Assembly (NCBI GenBank): GCA_002633025.1
Contig: NMRB01000774.1
Span: forward strand, 87,944-151,943
DNA from: Notospermus geniculatus
Lineage: Eukaryota; Nemertea; Pilidiophora; Heteronemertea; Lineidae
Length of the DNA: 64,000 nt
Direction: 5' to 3'
A program made the translations under genes and the position numbers. The notes below the pieces were generated by a model. The model did no database searches. It had not been told where the DNA came from and worked only from the letters and a program-made list of their open reading frames with translations. Of this stretch, positions 33,601-42,937 are shown in pieces (position 1 is the stretch's first letter; each line of letters begins with the position of its first letter).

Positions 33601-36600
33601 CAATACAATGCATCGTTTACTTTTCTTACAAAGCATTGAAAATTGCTTTGGCGTTCGGCTGCCAATCACCAGTTGAAAGACCAATTTCTTGCGAAAAATC
33701 ACTAAATTGTGTTCTTTGTCATGAATCCATCACATTACATCGTTAGCAGCATTGATGTGCTAATCATGGCTCAATGCCAATGAAAATAGTTCGATAGTTT
33801 CACAGTGAACATTTTTGTAAATGTGAATATCATCATGTAACAAGTAGGCAATTCCAAATCCAGGGTTTCGAGGCATATGTACAGTAATTATCCGGCGGCG
33901 GAATACTTGACTAACGTAAAGTGAAGTGAGTGCAACTGAAAGAGGCGCATGATGTATACATGTACACTGTAATGTGAGGTGTGTGCAAAAAAGCAATTGG
34001 CCTCATACACACTTATCGACTGCACGTAGTTATGACGGCTAATATTTACAAAGACCAGAAAATGCTTTTGCAGCAGTTTTGTATAGGAGATGGCTTGTGT
34101 TAAATGTACACAAATTTTGAAGAAAAGCATAGTAGTTTTTAAAAAAATGTACATGCATAGCATTACCCATCGGGTAAAAATGTATTACCCGTGTAGTTTC
34201 TGGGCAATACGTTGTTCAGGATTGAAAGGAATGACGTTTTCCCGGATTACAACGTTTTATTCCATAGCTTACATGTACATGTATTAGCAGTAGTGACACC
34301 TATTTAAGCTGCTTTTCCACGAGGCGTTTCCGGGCGCGGAATAGGAGGCGGACGCGGGTGGAAAAAAATCTATCCAACGTATTTCCCTTTAGCTGTTTCA
34401 CCCGCACCCGCTCCCGCCACCGAAACCGCGTCCGCAAACGTCTCGTGGAAAAGCAGCTTAAAGGGAGACATCCGAAAGATATTGCCCGGCGGGCACTATT
34501 TGTTTTTGTTTTGATTAGCGTAGTGTCACCGTTGATTAACAGACGGCGCTGTGTGTTATGGCACAGGCCCCTGAGTTTAGTGTTGTGTATTTCTAAGTGC
34601 AGAGATAGTGTAGAGTTCGGCTTTTATATCAGTTGTCCGTCCTCCCTTTGATCTCGAGTGAAGATACTAGCTTTTAAAATTGGATGGCAATGGTCCTTGA
34701 CGTGATTGATCCGACGGTAAATTTTTCATGTAATCCTTTGAAACAAAAATGATTTGGGTGTGCCTGGTTCCCAGGGTCACAGACAGACGTACAGACGTAT
34801 ACCAAGTTGCTCCTAGATCAGCTGTAGTTGGTGTACATTACACACGAGATAGAGTACGTACATCAAACACTTAGGAAATATTACGCTCTATCGATTATTT
34901 TTAATGAATTAAATAATACATGAAAACGCGAATATCAATCAATATTAAATTAGTCAGAAGGTGTGAGTCTAGCCGTGTTCACGCAAACAGCTGACACGAC
35001 TGACTCGGGAACTTTGAAGCTGGTGGCACGCATACGAAAATCTTAGCGAGATCATCTCTGCGTGTCATGTCCAAAGCAACATGTCCAAATTACAAAGGGT
35101 CCAAAATGCGGCAGCACGGTTGCTGACTGGTACAAATAGGCGAGCTCACATACATGTAACTCCTGTGCTTTTTAATCTGCCAGGCTTCCAGTTCAGTGTC
35201 GTGTGCAATAACTCCTCCTGTATGTTTTTAAAACTCCTCCCGCAGTTTCAAACCGCTACCCACTACGTTACCCGCGCTCTGAAACTGCTTCAGTTGATGC
35301 GATCCTCAAAGTTTCACTAATAGACGGCGTTAGGTGTCCGATTCGGGGAACCCCCGCTGGGAATCTGCCGCGAGTCCGAACACAGCCGACAGTGTACATT
35401 TTGTACACATATCTTAGCCAATCAGAGAGTGTGTTACGGGAAACCTGTGATAATGGCTTATGATTTGATCCCTCGTCAAACAGCGCGTCTATCGATGATC
35501 CTTCACTTTGGGCGCCAATCATGCCCCAGTGTTTAGCGATCTATACCTAGACCTATGCCCAACTGATTACTGGGGACGAGTGTACACTTTTGGCGCCAAT
35601 CATGCCAGTGTTTAGTAATCAACCTATGCCCAACTGATTACTGGGGACGAATGTACATGTAGTGTACATGTACGCAGACGTTTAGTTTTAGACATCTGTT
35701 CTAGCGCTGCGTGTCTTGCCAAAGGCGATACGACAAGTCGACGCCTCGAGAAAAACAGAAAAATCGCCAAACCACGCCGTCAGCGCGTAAACATACTTGC
35801 GCTATTGCGATCTTATTCATCTATTGTACATCTGGCTACTGTTCCCCGAGAGGTCCGCTGTGTTGCAAACAACAGTATTTCACGAAAAATCATTACAGTG
35901 CTATGGCAACGGGCCATAATTCAGTCTTCTGGGATGGAACCAGAACGCTGGCTGACACCAGAAGAAGCGGTATTGGGCAACACACAGCGAAAACCATACA
36001 TGCCATAAGTTTTGTACGGGTTCTTTTTTAGTTGCGCTCGCTTAATACAAATATGTACATGTTCCTGTACAAACTGCATTCTTACTGTCATGAAAAGTTT
36101 TTTCGGGTTGTTTCGTTTCGTTTCGTTTCATTTCCTTTTTGGGAAACGAGGTTGGCCAAGATTATGAGATTATGTCTGGCCTGCAAAAATTCGGATTTGT
36201 TTTTTAAAGTACTTGCGCAATAACATCTGAAGTGATTTAGTGGAAACCTATTCCTGACGAGTAAAGTGGCCGAAAAGTGTTGTACATGTAGATCTCTAGC
36301 TGCACGCATGTACATTTAGATGTGGGGTGGACTTAACACGTTCACTGCCGGGGACGTAGTAGATACGTCCTAGTGGTTGCTTTGGTTCTTGCCAGGGGCG
36401 TATATATACGTCTTTAGGTCATGATTTATCCATTCAAAATAAAATCATCGGCAATGGCAAAGGACCTCCCCCAGTGCCGAAGGACGTAACGTTGCTTGGC
36501 ACGGTGAAAGAAGGGTACATGTACATGTAGATGTGGTGCTATAGGACGTAATGTTCAATGGCACAGGCAATGTCTGATAAATTCCCGGCAACACCACTGA

Positions 36601-39600
36601 ACCCTCAAAAAATGGTGTCGGCAGTGAACGTGTTTAATGAACTTGCTCCTGGTAGGAAACTATTTGGGGCTGAACTTTGCCAGGACGGGTCTCTCTAGTC
36701 CGACAACAAAGTTCAGAGTTTTTATTCTGTACTTTAAACAGGTTCGGGCACCACTAAATAGGGTGCATAGTGTACACGGCAGGCGGTAATAAACTCATTG
36801 AAAATGCATTCATAACTAATCTTATGGATATTGTCCATTTGATTGGATTCTGGCGGCGAACTAAAAGCACTGCTCCTAGCATGGAGTCAGTTAGTGTTCC
36901 ATCTGAGTGATTCTAAACAATACAACCTTACCTTCATCCAATTTAGGTGTATTCATCGCTGCAATATCATGTTGATGATGGAGCGAATTTGTTACGCGTC
37001 GATTGATTTGTAAAAATTTTCTGTCGGCGGGTATAATTAAGTGCGGACATTCAAACTGCCCGATTGGCTGTGCCATCATATTTTTTTCGATGGCTGCTGC
37101 TGATAATGGCGGAGAGATAGTGGGTAAAAAGCCATACGTGTGGGTGTGAACCGGAATGCGTCAGGTTTTGTATCTCGCGACGGCCGACGTAACCTTTGAG
37201 CTTTAGGCAACGTCGTACATGCGTCGTACATGTATATGCACGCTCGATAAGACTGTGCAAATGTATCTATTTGAATGATCTAAGTTACCAATTAGGCATT
37301 GGAAGTGTTGCTACACATAAAGGAATGAGTTGAAGCATGTTACCTTACCTGATGAAGGGTTAGTCACGCTATAACAGCTCGTTGAACTTCTCAAGTGATG
37401 AAGGTATGGCGGCCATTTTTGTTTCGACATGGTATCAGTCCAGTCTTGCTGTTACCACTGGCTATATATAAGTTCGACAGGAAACCAGTTTTATCAAGGT
37501 GGGGAGGGAGAAAGAGTCACCTAATGCATACTGTTGGGCTTTAAAACCACGAACAAGACGGAGAGTTTAAGCCAATGTATATTCGCTGTCGGTGCATCGC
37601 GAGATTTTCGGCCTATTCTATGCCGAGGCTTACTGTGCTGTTCAACAAATTTCATATCTGTCACTGCACTCTCAAGTACATAATATAATGTACACACTAA
37701 AGCGTACAGCCACCATCCAACAGCACACATCTCCATTCATAACTAAACCATTGCCTGACACTCGACGCTTCGTTCCGCTATAAGTTCACAGTTTGCAACA
37801 ACCCCGCAAGATACAAGTGTTAAACCGCGTTGATTCATTTTGCACTTCAGTAAGGCAAACATCAATATTTCCCCCGCACAACGATAGCATACAGAAGTGA
37901 GGGGCGGCGTATAACAGTGGTGTGTACCATGTGTACTGATGAAGCAATCTATGCTCCGGCTGCGTATCTCAAGGTCGCGCTTTAGAGGCACCCGGATGAC
38001 TGTCGTAAAATGCACTCACTCGAAAACAAACGGATTAATTGGAAATTCGCATTGTTTTCCGTACATGTAGTTTATCATATCTGCAATATGCACCTTTGCG
38101 AAGCCGAAATAAAACTCGAGACGGACGTAATACCCATCAGCAAAACCTATCTACACCAGTTTTCTGTGAATCAGCAAAACTTATCTACACCAGTTTTCTG
38201 TGAATATCTTGTAAACAAATTTGCTAAATTTGATAGGGTTATGAAACTTCCATGCCTTGGTCAAATAGTTCCCCTTTTTTTATTAACCATAACCTTTTTT
38301 TATTAAGCAAAAATTTACAAAACAAAACAAAGTTCCCTATTCAATCTGTCAAATCATCCATCATATTTTCTGAATATGTTATTTCAGTACATGTATTATC
38401 ATCCTGTGTATAATATGAAAGAAGTTATGGCCGATTACATGAAATGGCGGCCATCTTGGACGCCATCTTGAATTTGTCAAATTGCTCAAGGGTGACCGAA
38501 GTCTACCCGGCAGATTGTGAAAGGGGATGCCCAGGTCTACACAAATCAGTTGAGAAATATATAAGAAATTCCCAGGTTCGATCTACCTCTGCCAGTGTTA
38601 TATCTGCCACGGTTTCTGTGTGTCAGTGTGTGCCTTTATTGTTTTGGAAACACGGGCAGCAGGCGCGGATCCAGAGGGGGGTTTGGGGTCGTGACCCCCC
38701 TGCTCGCCACCACCAATTGGTTTTTTTTCTCAATAATTTGTGACAATAAGCAAAAAACGCAAGAAGAAAGCTTCTGTTTTGATACTGAGATGCCAGGAAA
38801 TCGCATCTACGGCCTTCTAGATTTCAAAATTTTCTGGGGGGGGAGGCCCCCAGACCCGCCGTCGGCGCGGGTATCTTCGGCGCACGCCTGCAATGACCGC
38901 CCTCGGCGACCCTGACCCCCCTTTGCTAAAAATCCTGGATCCGCGTCTGGGCAGATAGATCGACACGTTTCTCTGTGTGTGCCCTATTGTCAAGTCGCAG
39001 CTTATTCCGTCAGAGAGGGAACAGTAGGAAGGGAACACTCGCAGATGGGGAACACTGAAACACCTTACACCGGACTGCAAGGCACAATTTTGATAAAAAA
39101 TATGACTATAGTGTGGATCCGGTTTAGTGACGCAGGTTTTACTGAGCACAATACATGCCAATGACACCATTGTGCTCTAAATTATTAAACAAAGCATGTT
39201 CCGTATCAGTGCATGTTTCATTAATTTGTGGTGTCAGTTACTTTTAACGGAATATTTTTCACCAGGCACCAAGTAATGAAATATGCATGGTAATAGGGAG
39301 GTTTCAAAATCAAACGATAAACGTAAACTTTACGACAACGTTATTTTTCGTACTACACATTAACCAGATTTTATATTGCATTTTCGGTATAAAAATAACG
39401 TTGTCGTTAACGTTTACGTTTATCGTTTGATTTCGAAACCTCACTAATATCCATATTCACTCCGAACGCACCTGAGAAAAAAAACAGCGTTAAAAACTGA
39501 TAGTTTCTGAACTACGCTACTTTTTAACAATGCCATCGTCAGAACACGTTTACTTCCCAAGAAAATTGAGTCCTCGGTTATCCGACTCGGTGTATCGCCC

Positions 39601-39905
39601 AATTTTAACCGTAATTTGCACCGGGATCGTCAGTCGAACCCACTCAATTTACCGTAGCCAAAAAACTCAGGACGTTTACCAAATATGGGGAATTTGAGCG
39701 GTTGCCAAGAAATCCTGGTTCGGCAAATGTCAAGTCTGCGTCTCCATTTTATATCGACCCCACTTCAGGATGGACTCCGGTTTCGTTCATAAATATTTCC
39801 GGAGGGCCCAGTACTCCTACAAATGGTCAGATTCGGCTTATAAGAGAAGAAATTGCATATGCAATACGAAGCAACACGATTTTTTTCACCTACCTGACAG
39901 GCCAT
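21618..39905 (-). CDS. calmodulin-like protein, whole gene model
   Basis: Six exons in order: 39894-39905 (candidate), 31394-31433, 24080-24223, 23485-23602, 22207-22331, 21618-21643. They sum to 465 bases, 154 codons plus stop, with every junction in phase. The protein has four EF hands, each a full 12-residue loop: [48 protein letters not shown]. All Ca-coordinating positions are kept, so it should bind four Ca ions and act as a cytosolic or nuclear Ca sensor. It differs from calmodulin in a longer Lys/Asn/His-containing N-terminus, a [10 protein letters not shown] central linker and a C-terminus ending FLRMMKK. Four of the junctions fall where vertebrate calmodulin genes are split. It is therefore a calmodulin paralogue, not calmodulin itself. 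Introns total over 17 kb and are full of small transposons. Confidence 0.85.
21948..22052. repeat. hairpin repeat GGGCCTGTTTCATAAA family
   Basis: AGCCTGTTGCATAAAGTGAC is mirrored imperfectly by AGCTTATGAAACAGGCCCC. Lies in intron 5 of the calmodulin-like gene. A better-preserved relative is at 53658-53811. Confidence 0.65.
22207..22331 (-). CDS. calmodulin-like exon 5
   Basis: 125 bp; acceptor TTCGTTGTAG at 22332, donor GTGGGT at 22206. Encodes the end of EF loop 3 (FISACE), its exiting helix ([20 protein letters not shown]), and most of EF loop 4 ([11 protein letters not shown]). The split codons at both ends match the neighbouring exons. Confidence 0.92.
22398..22683. mobile_element. Mutator-like foldback with 9 bp TSD, copy 1
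   Basis: 286 bp, almost perfect inverted repeat from CATTTTGGTTCCCGAAGC to its mirror. It is flanked by ACACGCGAG at 22389-22397 and 22684-22692, a 9 bp target duplication as Mutator-like elements make. Inserted in intron 4 of the calmodulin-like gene, 58 bp from the exon 5 acceptor. No transposase inside, so it is non-autonomous. Copy 2 is at 28461. Confidence 0.92.
22721..23090. repeat. inverted and direct copies of GGAAGGCACACGG
   Basis: GAAGGCACACGGCTCCCGTG at 22728 recurs inverted at about 22969-23003 and direct at 23045-23085, each followed by GATGCCGCAAGTGAAAGTAA or its mirror. The pair at 22966-23078 also forms a hairpin. Intronic and non-coding. Confidence 0.8.
23485..23602 (-). CDS. 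calmodulin-like exon 4
   Basis: 118 bp; acceptor TCTATTTTCAG at 23603, donor GTACGT at 23484. Encodes the rest of EF loop 2 (NGTIEFNE), the central linker ([17 protein letters not shown]) and the start of EF-hand 3 ([14 protein letters not shown]). The linker is more basic and Gln-rich than in calmodulin. Confidence 0.92.
23703..24010 (-). repeat. dispersed repeat R, copy 2
   Basis: Reverse copy of 16654-16985. It fills about two thirds of intron 3 of the calmodulin-like gene, starting near CCCGGCCCTAACGATTTTAC and ending near ATTGGTCCCACCA. Confidence 0.8.
24080..24223 (-). CDS. calmodulin-like exon 3
   Basis: 144 bp, the same length as the corresponding exon in vertebrate calmodulin genes. 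Acceptor TGTTTTCAG at 24224, donor GTAAGT at 24079. Encodes [20 protein letters not shown] (helix and loop of EF-hand 1), [20 protein letters not shown], and the start of EF loop 2 (INEVDKDG). Confidence 0.95.
24428..24606. repeat. repeat S, copy 1
   Basis: Contains GAATGCACGAAAATTTTGTT, TTGACATTCTGGAGAAGTTT and ATTCGTCCCCTTTCAAATTC, and ends TTGATTCGCTTTAA. Matches 25720-25910 and 47033-47166 in opposite orientation. In intron 2 of the calmodulin-like gene. Confidence 0.8.
25445..26020. mobile_element. foldback element with a nested insertion
   Basis: Outer ends GGTTGCGCAGCTTTCCGACT and AGTCGGGCCGCTGCGCAACC are inverted repeats continuing inward (AGACATCCTTGATAAAAACG and its near mirror). 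At 25720-25910 a repeat S copy with its own ends TTAAAGCGAATCGATA and TATCGATTCGCTTTAA sits inside the loop region. Confidence 0.82.
26542..26724 (-). mobile_element. GGGGTCGAAA family element inserted in MITE A
   Basis: Flanked by AAATGTA (26535-26541) and AAATGCA (26718-26724), a probable 7 bp target duplication in a site that is AAATG(C/T)A once in intact MITE copies. The minus strand carries CTGAGGAAGACCCTGG and GGTCGAAAATTTGCAAAATT. Confidence 0.8.
26730..26851. mobile_element. G-rich TIR element, second insertion
   Basis: Ends CAGGGCCGTA and TACGACCCTG are 10 bp inverted repeats with one mismatch, flanked by ATATA on both sides (26725-26729, 26852-26856). The interior has G runs followed by C runs. 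Confidence 0.85.
27934..28218. mobile_element. foldback element, ~285 bp
   Basis: TAGTGAACCTGGTTTTGTCG is mirrored by CGGACAAAAGCAGGTTCACC, continuing through CTTGCTTATCATGAATCAGG and CCTGATTCTTGATAAGCAAC. Arms are about 100 bp. In intron 2 of the calmodulin-like gene. Confidence 0.82.
28219..28380 (+). repeat. dispersed repeat T, copy 1
   Basis: CTCTGCCTGCAGTTTTTT, GTGCTGAAAACTA, TTCTTTGAA and GTAAAATTCAAT in the same order as 33310-33475. Non-coding. Confidence 0.7.
28461..28842. mobile_element. Mutator-like foldback with 9 bp TSD, copy 2
   Basis: Ends CATTTTGGTTCCCGAAGC and GCTTTGGGAACCAAAATG match copy 1 at 22398. Flanks AGTTTTCTT (28452-28460) and AGATTTCTT (28843-28851) are a 9 bp duplication with one mismatch. 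The arms are more diverged than in copy 1, so this insertion is older. Confidence 0.85.
28970..30210. other. GC-richer intronic stretch with broken reading frames
   Basis: Base composition is higher in GC than its surroundings and several frames on both strands stay open for 60-150 codons, but none shows a recognised domain or intact start. On the plus strand, phrases such as [21 protein letters not shown] (29817-29875 region) end in stops and shift frame. May be a decayed gene or transposon. Confidence 0.3.
30210..30347. mobile_element. hairpin element TTAAGGCCCGTTTCCACATG
   Basis: Left end TTAAGGCCCGTTTCCACATG is mirrored by CATGTGGAAACGGGCCTTTAA, and the next stretch GCGTGCTACGCTGCG is mirrored imperfectly as well. 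Confidence 0.85.
30351..30492. mobile_element. hairpin element GGTGACAGACTGGCGCG
   Basis: GGTGACAGACTGGCGCGTA is mirrored by TACGCGCCAGTCTGTCACC. Only three bases separate it from the preceding element. Confidence 0.85.
30863..31288. mobile_element. TIR element with nested palindrome
   Basis: TTAAAGGGACCCTAGGCAGCT and AGCTGCCGGTAGGGTCCCTTTAA are the ends. The element at 31028-31210 is inserted in it. In intron 2 of the calmodulin-like gene. Confidence 0.85.
31028..31210. mobile_element. GGGGTCGAAA family palindrome with 15 bp TSD
   Basis: Flanked on both sides by TCAGAGTTAGATTCC (31013-31027, 31211-31225). Starts AAGATACAGAATAGCACAAA. Arms of about 40 bp mirror each other: TAATAAGCAAAAAGTCAATC at the left, its complement at the right. 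A 15 bp duplication is more typical of target-primed retrotransposition than of DNA transposons of this size. Confidence 0.9.
31394..31433 (-). CDS. calmodulin-like exon 2
   Basis: 40 bp; acceptor TCTTTTTACAG-like tract ending at 31434, donor GTAAGT at 31393. Encodes [13 protein letters not shown] and the first base of a Glu codon completed by exon 3 (giving LEFREAF). In calmodulin the matching exon is 31 bp and encodes DQLTEEQIA, so the TEEE motif lines up and the extension is on its N-terminal side. Confidence 0.8.
31472..31720. mobile_element. GACGTCC-end element, copy 2
   Basis: 249 bp, TTAAAGGAGCTCGACGTCCA to the mirror TGGACGTCCAGCTCCTTTAA, with the two internal AGGTGGCAGCACC repeats. 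It starts 36 bp from the exon 2 acceptor site, in intron 1. Confidence 0.9.
31750..33000. other. intron 1, no recognised feature
   Basis: No exon or clear repeat was recognised within this part of the presumed long first intron of the calmodulin-like gene. Confidence 0.4.
33020..33200 (+). repeat. GGGGTCGAAA family, plus-strand copy
   Basis: CTGAAGAAGACGCCGG, then GGGGTCGAAAATTTGC, AAATATCGGAGACGAC and a tail resembling the reverse of GACACACAAAATGATA. Single, not palindromic. Confidence 0.8.
33310..33475 (+). repeat. dispersed repeat T, copy 2
   Basis: Diverged colinear match of 28219-28380, from CTCTGCCTGCAGTTTTTT to GTAAAATTCAATACTGTGAG. Confidence 0.7.
34304..34461. mobile_element. hairpin element TTAAGCTGCTTTTCCACGAG
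   Basis: Left TTAAGCTGCTTTTCCACGAG is mirrored by CTCGTGGAAAAGCAGCTTAA. The next 40 bases also pair (GGCGGACGCGGG with CCCGCACCCGCTCC and CGCGTCCGC). Confidence 0.85.
35075..35250 (+). pseudogene. LINE reverse transcriptase C-terminal fragment
   Basis: Reads [15 protein letters not shown] and then [16 protein letters not shown], the conserved end of CR1/L2/Jockey-type ORF2 proteins (LQ.VQN.AARL.T, ITP.L..LHWLPV). The downstream frame loses similarity and ends in a stop. A 5'-truncated dead copy. Confidence 0.7.
35385..35660. repeat. dispersed repeat, relative of 14380-14580
   Basis: CTTAGCCAATCAGAGAGTGTGTTACG, GATAATGGCTTATGATT and GGCGCCAATCATGCC appear in the same order as inside the 14205-15228 element. 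CAACTGATTACTGGGGACGA occurs twice here (about 35560 and 35633). Confidence 0.7.
35700..38650. other. intron 1, mostly featureless
   Basis: At about 37240-37430 there is a diverged copy of 53215-53380 (CATAAAGGAATGAGTTGAAG, ACCTGATGAAGGGTTA, CTTCTCAAGTGATGAA). No exon was accepted; a 27 bp splice-flanked interval at 36936-36962 is discussed under rejected items. Confidence 0.4.
38660..38949. mobile_element. TIR element with 5 bp TSD
   Basis: Ends CAGGCGCGGATCCAG and CTGGATCCGCGTCTG, flanked by GGCAG at 38655-38659 and 38950-38954. The interior has G/C runs and no transposase. Confidence 0.88.
39296..39444. mobile_element. MITE family A, copy 4
   Basis: GGGAGGTTTCAAAATCAAAC to its mirror ending TTTCGAAACCTCAC, with TA at 39294-39295 and 39445-39446. 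About 450 bp from the candidate first coding exon of the calmodulin-like gene. Confidence 0.9.
39894..39905 (-). CDS. calmodulin-like, candidate first coding exon
   Basis: ATG in good context (AAAAATGGCC) followed by A C Q and a strong donor GTAGGT at 39893. Ends in phase 0 as exon 2 requires. Calmodulin genes likewise code only the first one or two residues in exon 1, before a long intron. The 8.5 kb intron and the tiny coding part keep this provisional. Confidence 0.5.
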
Positions 39906-40355
39906 TTTTATCGTCTGAGTTTTTGCTAATCCAGCGTTTTCTCCCCGCTCCAATGTAACACTACAGGCAACAACAATTTATGAATGTAAAACGGCTCCGA
40001 ATTTGATTGGTGTATCCCTCCGCCGATTATGAATGAAAAACTGCCGCAACTAAAACGCAAAATACCCCCTCACCAGGACGACGAGTCTAAAGCCAACATC
40101 GCTCCCTATGAAATATAGAATGCTATCACATAGAAAATCATAACATGCTCTCTCCCTATTGATTATTTCAACGCACTATTTTTCCTCCATGCGCGGGCTG
40201 TATTTGCGGAGATGTCAGCGTTGTGACCAGTTTCCAGGCAATTCGGAACATTTATCGACTAGCCTTGTACATTTATTAGTACGCATTAAATAGGGAGAGG
40301 AAATGCACGACAATAGAAATAGTAGATTTAATTATTGTAAAGCGGACGCTAAATA

Positions 40356-40481
40356 GGGAGTTTTCGCAAAGCCCCCGAAACGCAAACGCGAACGCCAGAC
40401 CCATTGTTCAATGCCACGAAGAGGGCACCGAACAAAAGGATAGACGTTCGCGTTGGCGTTTCGGGGGCTTTGCGAAAACTC
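40356..40481. mobile_element. MITE family B, copy 1
   Basis: GGGAGTTTTCGCAAAGCCCC and GGGGCTTTGCGAAAACTC, TA on both sides. Interior with GAACGCCAGACCCATTGTTC and its partner. Family B copies also at 60415-60653 and 63227-63352. Confidence 0.9.
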
Positions 40482-40629
40482 TATAATATATTATGCCCTC
40501 AACGTATATGTACATGCTTACATGTACATTTTTCATCTAATTTTGAGTATGCTCCAAAGGCTTACATATGGATACATGTTAGCCCGGTTGGCCCCAAATC
40601 TGAAATTAGAAAAAATACGACCGTGCACT

Positions 40630-40742
40630 TCTGGACCGGTATTCATAAACATACTTACGTCAAAGTGTGATACTTATCTTTTGTGTTGAACAAAGGATAA
40701 GTGCCACACTTAGACTTAAGTAGTTTTATGAATATGGGTCCT
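40630..40742. repeat. hairpin repeat GTATTCATAAA
   Basis: GACCGGTATTCATAAACATACTTA is mirrored by TAAGTAGTTTTATGAATATGGGTCC, with an inner ATACTTATC / GATAAGTGC pair. Confidence 0.7.
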
Positions 40743-41311
40743 GGCATTTATGATGCAGTGGATTGTTCTGACGCCATTTTGGTGTGCAGTTTTCGTTTCT
40801 GAGGACTCCTTTAAAATATTCCCAATTTTGTTGGGAACGTCAGAATCCCAGTTCATGAGTTGGACGAAAAACACAATCCAAGACTCTTCGTGGTCGTCAC
40901 GCATAGCCTAGAGGCTAAACCTACCCATCGTAGATTTTATGGTAAAATCACCAAATTTGGTAAAATGTTGAGACCGCCATGGCCATATCTTTTGATTTAA
41001 TGACGGCAACGCCTAATGGCCACCATCTTGGATTCAAATATGGCCGCCATTTTGGCCATTTTCCTCACTGTGAAAGCTTTGTATTTCAAGACGGGATCCC
41101 GGTGTAACGGTTTTGCTCCCACTGCCGGTAGGTTGTCGACGAAAAAAAGTCTTTATTAGTCTTTATAGTAAGTTCGTAGTAAAGTACCATCTGCGCTCGA
41201 GTTTCTTACCATTTGATTAATGATTCTACATTTTAATCGTTAGAAAACGATATAGAAACGGTGAAGAAGGACACTGTTCCGCTTACTATACATGGAGTGC
41301 TACATTACATG

Positions 41312-41570
41312 TTAAAGGAGTTCGACGTCCAAGTTGTAAACAAACCAGTTTGTTTACAAACAGTGGTCGGCAAACTAGTTTTATTCCTTCGTGAAGGTGG
41401 CAGCACCAGTAGCGCCCCGTGATCGTTAGACTGGTGCCCGGCCCAATGGAACTCACTCACGATATTCACGTCAGTATATATCACCAACAATAGGTGGCAG
41501 CACCGTAGGCGTCGCGTGGATAGAGAACCAGTGAGTGAGTGTTTACAACTTGGACGTCCAGCTCCTTTAA
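41312..41570. mobile_element. GACGTCC-end element, copy 3
   Basis: 259 bp, TTAAAGGAGTTCGACGTCCA to TGGACGTCCAGCTCCTTTAA. Differs from copy 2 by a short insertion (TAGCGCCCC) before the GATCGTTAGACTGGTGCCCG block. Confidence 0.9.
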
Positions 41571-42394
41571 GGTTATGTTCCATGTTGAACATGGACTCCT
41601 TGTTGACTGTTCACAACCTGAGAGCTCTATCGTATGGGTTTGTAACTACGCGCTACTCCATGTGAGGGTTTCGTGCGAGTTGGCTTTGCAGAATGGAAAA
41701 TCCACCACTGTGGTTTCCTAGGTACGCAACGGGCACTCTCGCGACTCTCAGTCTACAACGCGGCCAAACTTGACGCTAGGTGGCGATATCAGAGTATATC
41801 ACCACTAGTATCGACGCTAGGTTTCCATCTTGAAAAGTAGTGCGAGCGCGGAGCGAACAGTAGAATTTTTCCAATAGTTAAGCGGTCACCCCATCACTCG
41901 TTTTCTACGCCTACAATATAGATCGTTGAAAATAGGTGTATAAATTTTCTGCAAATAATACTATTTTGAAAAAGAAGTTCGTGTCACGTGATAGACCAGC
42001 CCGCCGACGATGACGTCAAGGGTTTCAAGATGGCGTCGATGGCAGTGTTAAAATTTTCGTTCGATGACGTCAAAAAATTTCAACGCTGTCGTGGAGTATG
42101 CAACGCGGCATGTATATGTACATCTCCGTGGCGCTTTCAACGCTATGACGTTGTCTGAAAATGAGGGATTACTGGATTTCACGCAAAACGCAAAAATGCA
42201 AAAACCTCAAATCTGTCAATTAAATGAAATCAAATCGAAATATTTAGCTATGCCTACCTTAGGCCAAATACGGTACCACTATATGAACAAGTTGCTAGAG
42301 TTTTGGCCCTGTCTGCCTTTGGCAACATCGCATTCTTCATGGAAATGATGCGTCGGCTCATCACTGGCAGGAAATGTTAGCGACGAAAATAATA

Positions 42395-42531
42395 GTGACT
42401 TTAAGAAACCAAACGTTAACGCTAACGCTAACGCTAATTACGTCAAAATGACGTCACCCCCAGAAGAAATACAACGAATTCATTCGATGTAACGTTAGCG
42501 TTAGCGTTAACGTGTGGTTTCTTAAACTCAC
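42395..42531. mobile_element. MITE related to family A
   Basis: GTGACTTTAAGAAACCAAACG to its near mirror GTGGTTTCTTAAACTCAC, TA at 42393-42394 and 42532-42533. The arms carry GTTAACGCTAACGCTAACGC and its mirror. Confidence 0.88.
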
Positions 42532-42796
42532 TATTGATTACACCCTCAGTTTTTGCGGGTTTTTTCGTCATGGCGTTTTTACGTAAAATCCAGTAAGCCG
42601 AAAATGAGCAAGGGGCCCATGAAAAACATTGTGCACAGAAGCATTTGTTCATTTTTTCTAACAAATTACCAATGGCCTGCTTCAGATGTCGCCCGGTGGC
42701 TTTTTCGGAAGTTACACAGCGCCCATGTCGGATGCAGTTAGCCATCGACCGTTATCTGCACGAAATCTTTGTTCCATATCATTTTCTTAAGAATAC

Positions 42797-42937
42797 ATCT
42801 CGTCAACCGAGAATTAACTGGGTCTATCTGCATTTTTTACTTGACCCTAACTTCCTGTGCTTATAAGGGACTAAAAGCACAGGGAATTTGAGTCAAGCTA
42901 AAAATGCAGTTAGACCATGTTAATTCTCGGTTGACGA
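42797..42937. mobile_element. hairpin element CGTCAACCGAGAATTAAC
   Basis: CGTCAACCGAGAATTAACTG is mirrored by TGTTAATTCTCGGTTGACG. The pairing continues through TCTGCATTTTT and AAAAATGCAG, and inner CTGTGCTT / AAGCACAG. Confidence 0.85.

Noticed and set aside
36936-36962. 27 bp splice-flanked interval (acceptor TATTGCAG, donor GTAAGG) considered as calmodulin-like exon 1 or 1b
   Set aside because: As an insert between 39894 and 31433 in phase 0 it introduces TGA. As a first exon its last ATG would give only M-K in frame, with an upstream out-of-frame ATG. The 39894 exon fits better.
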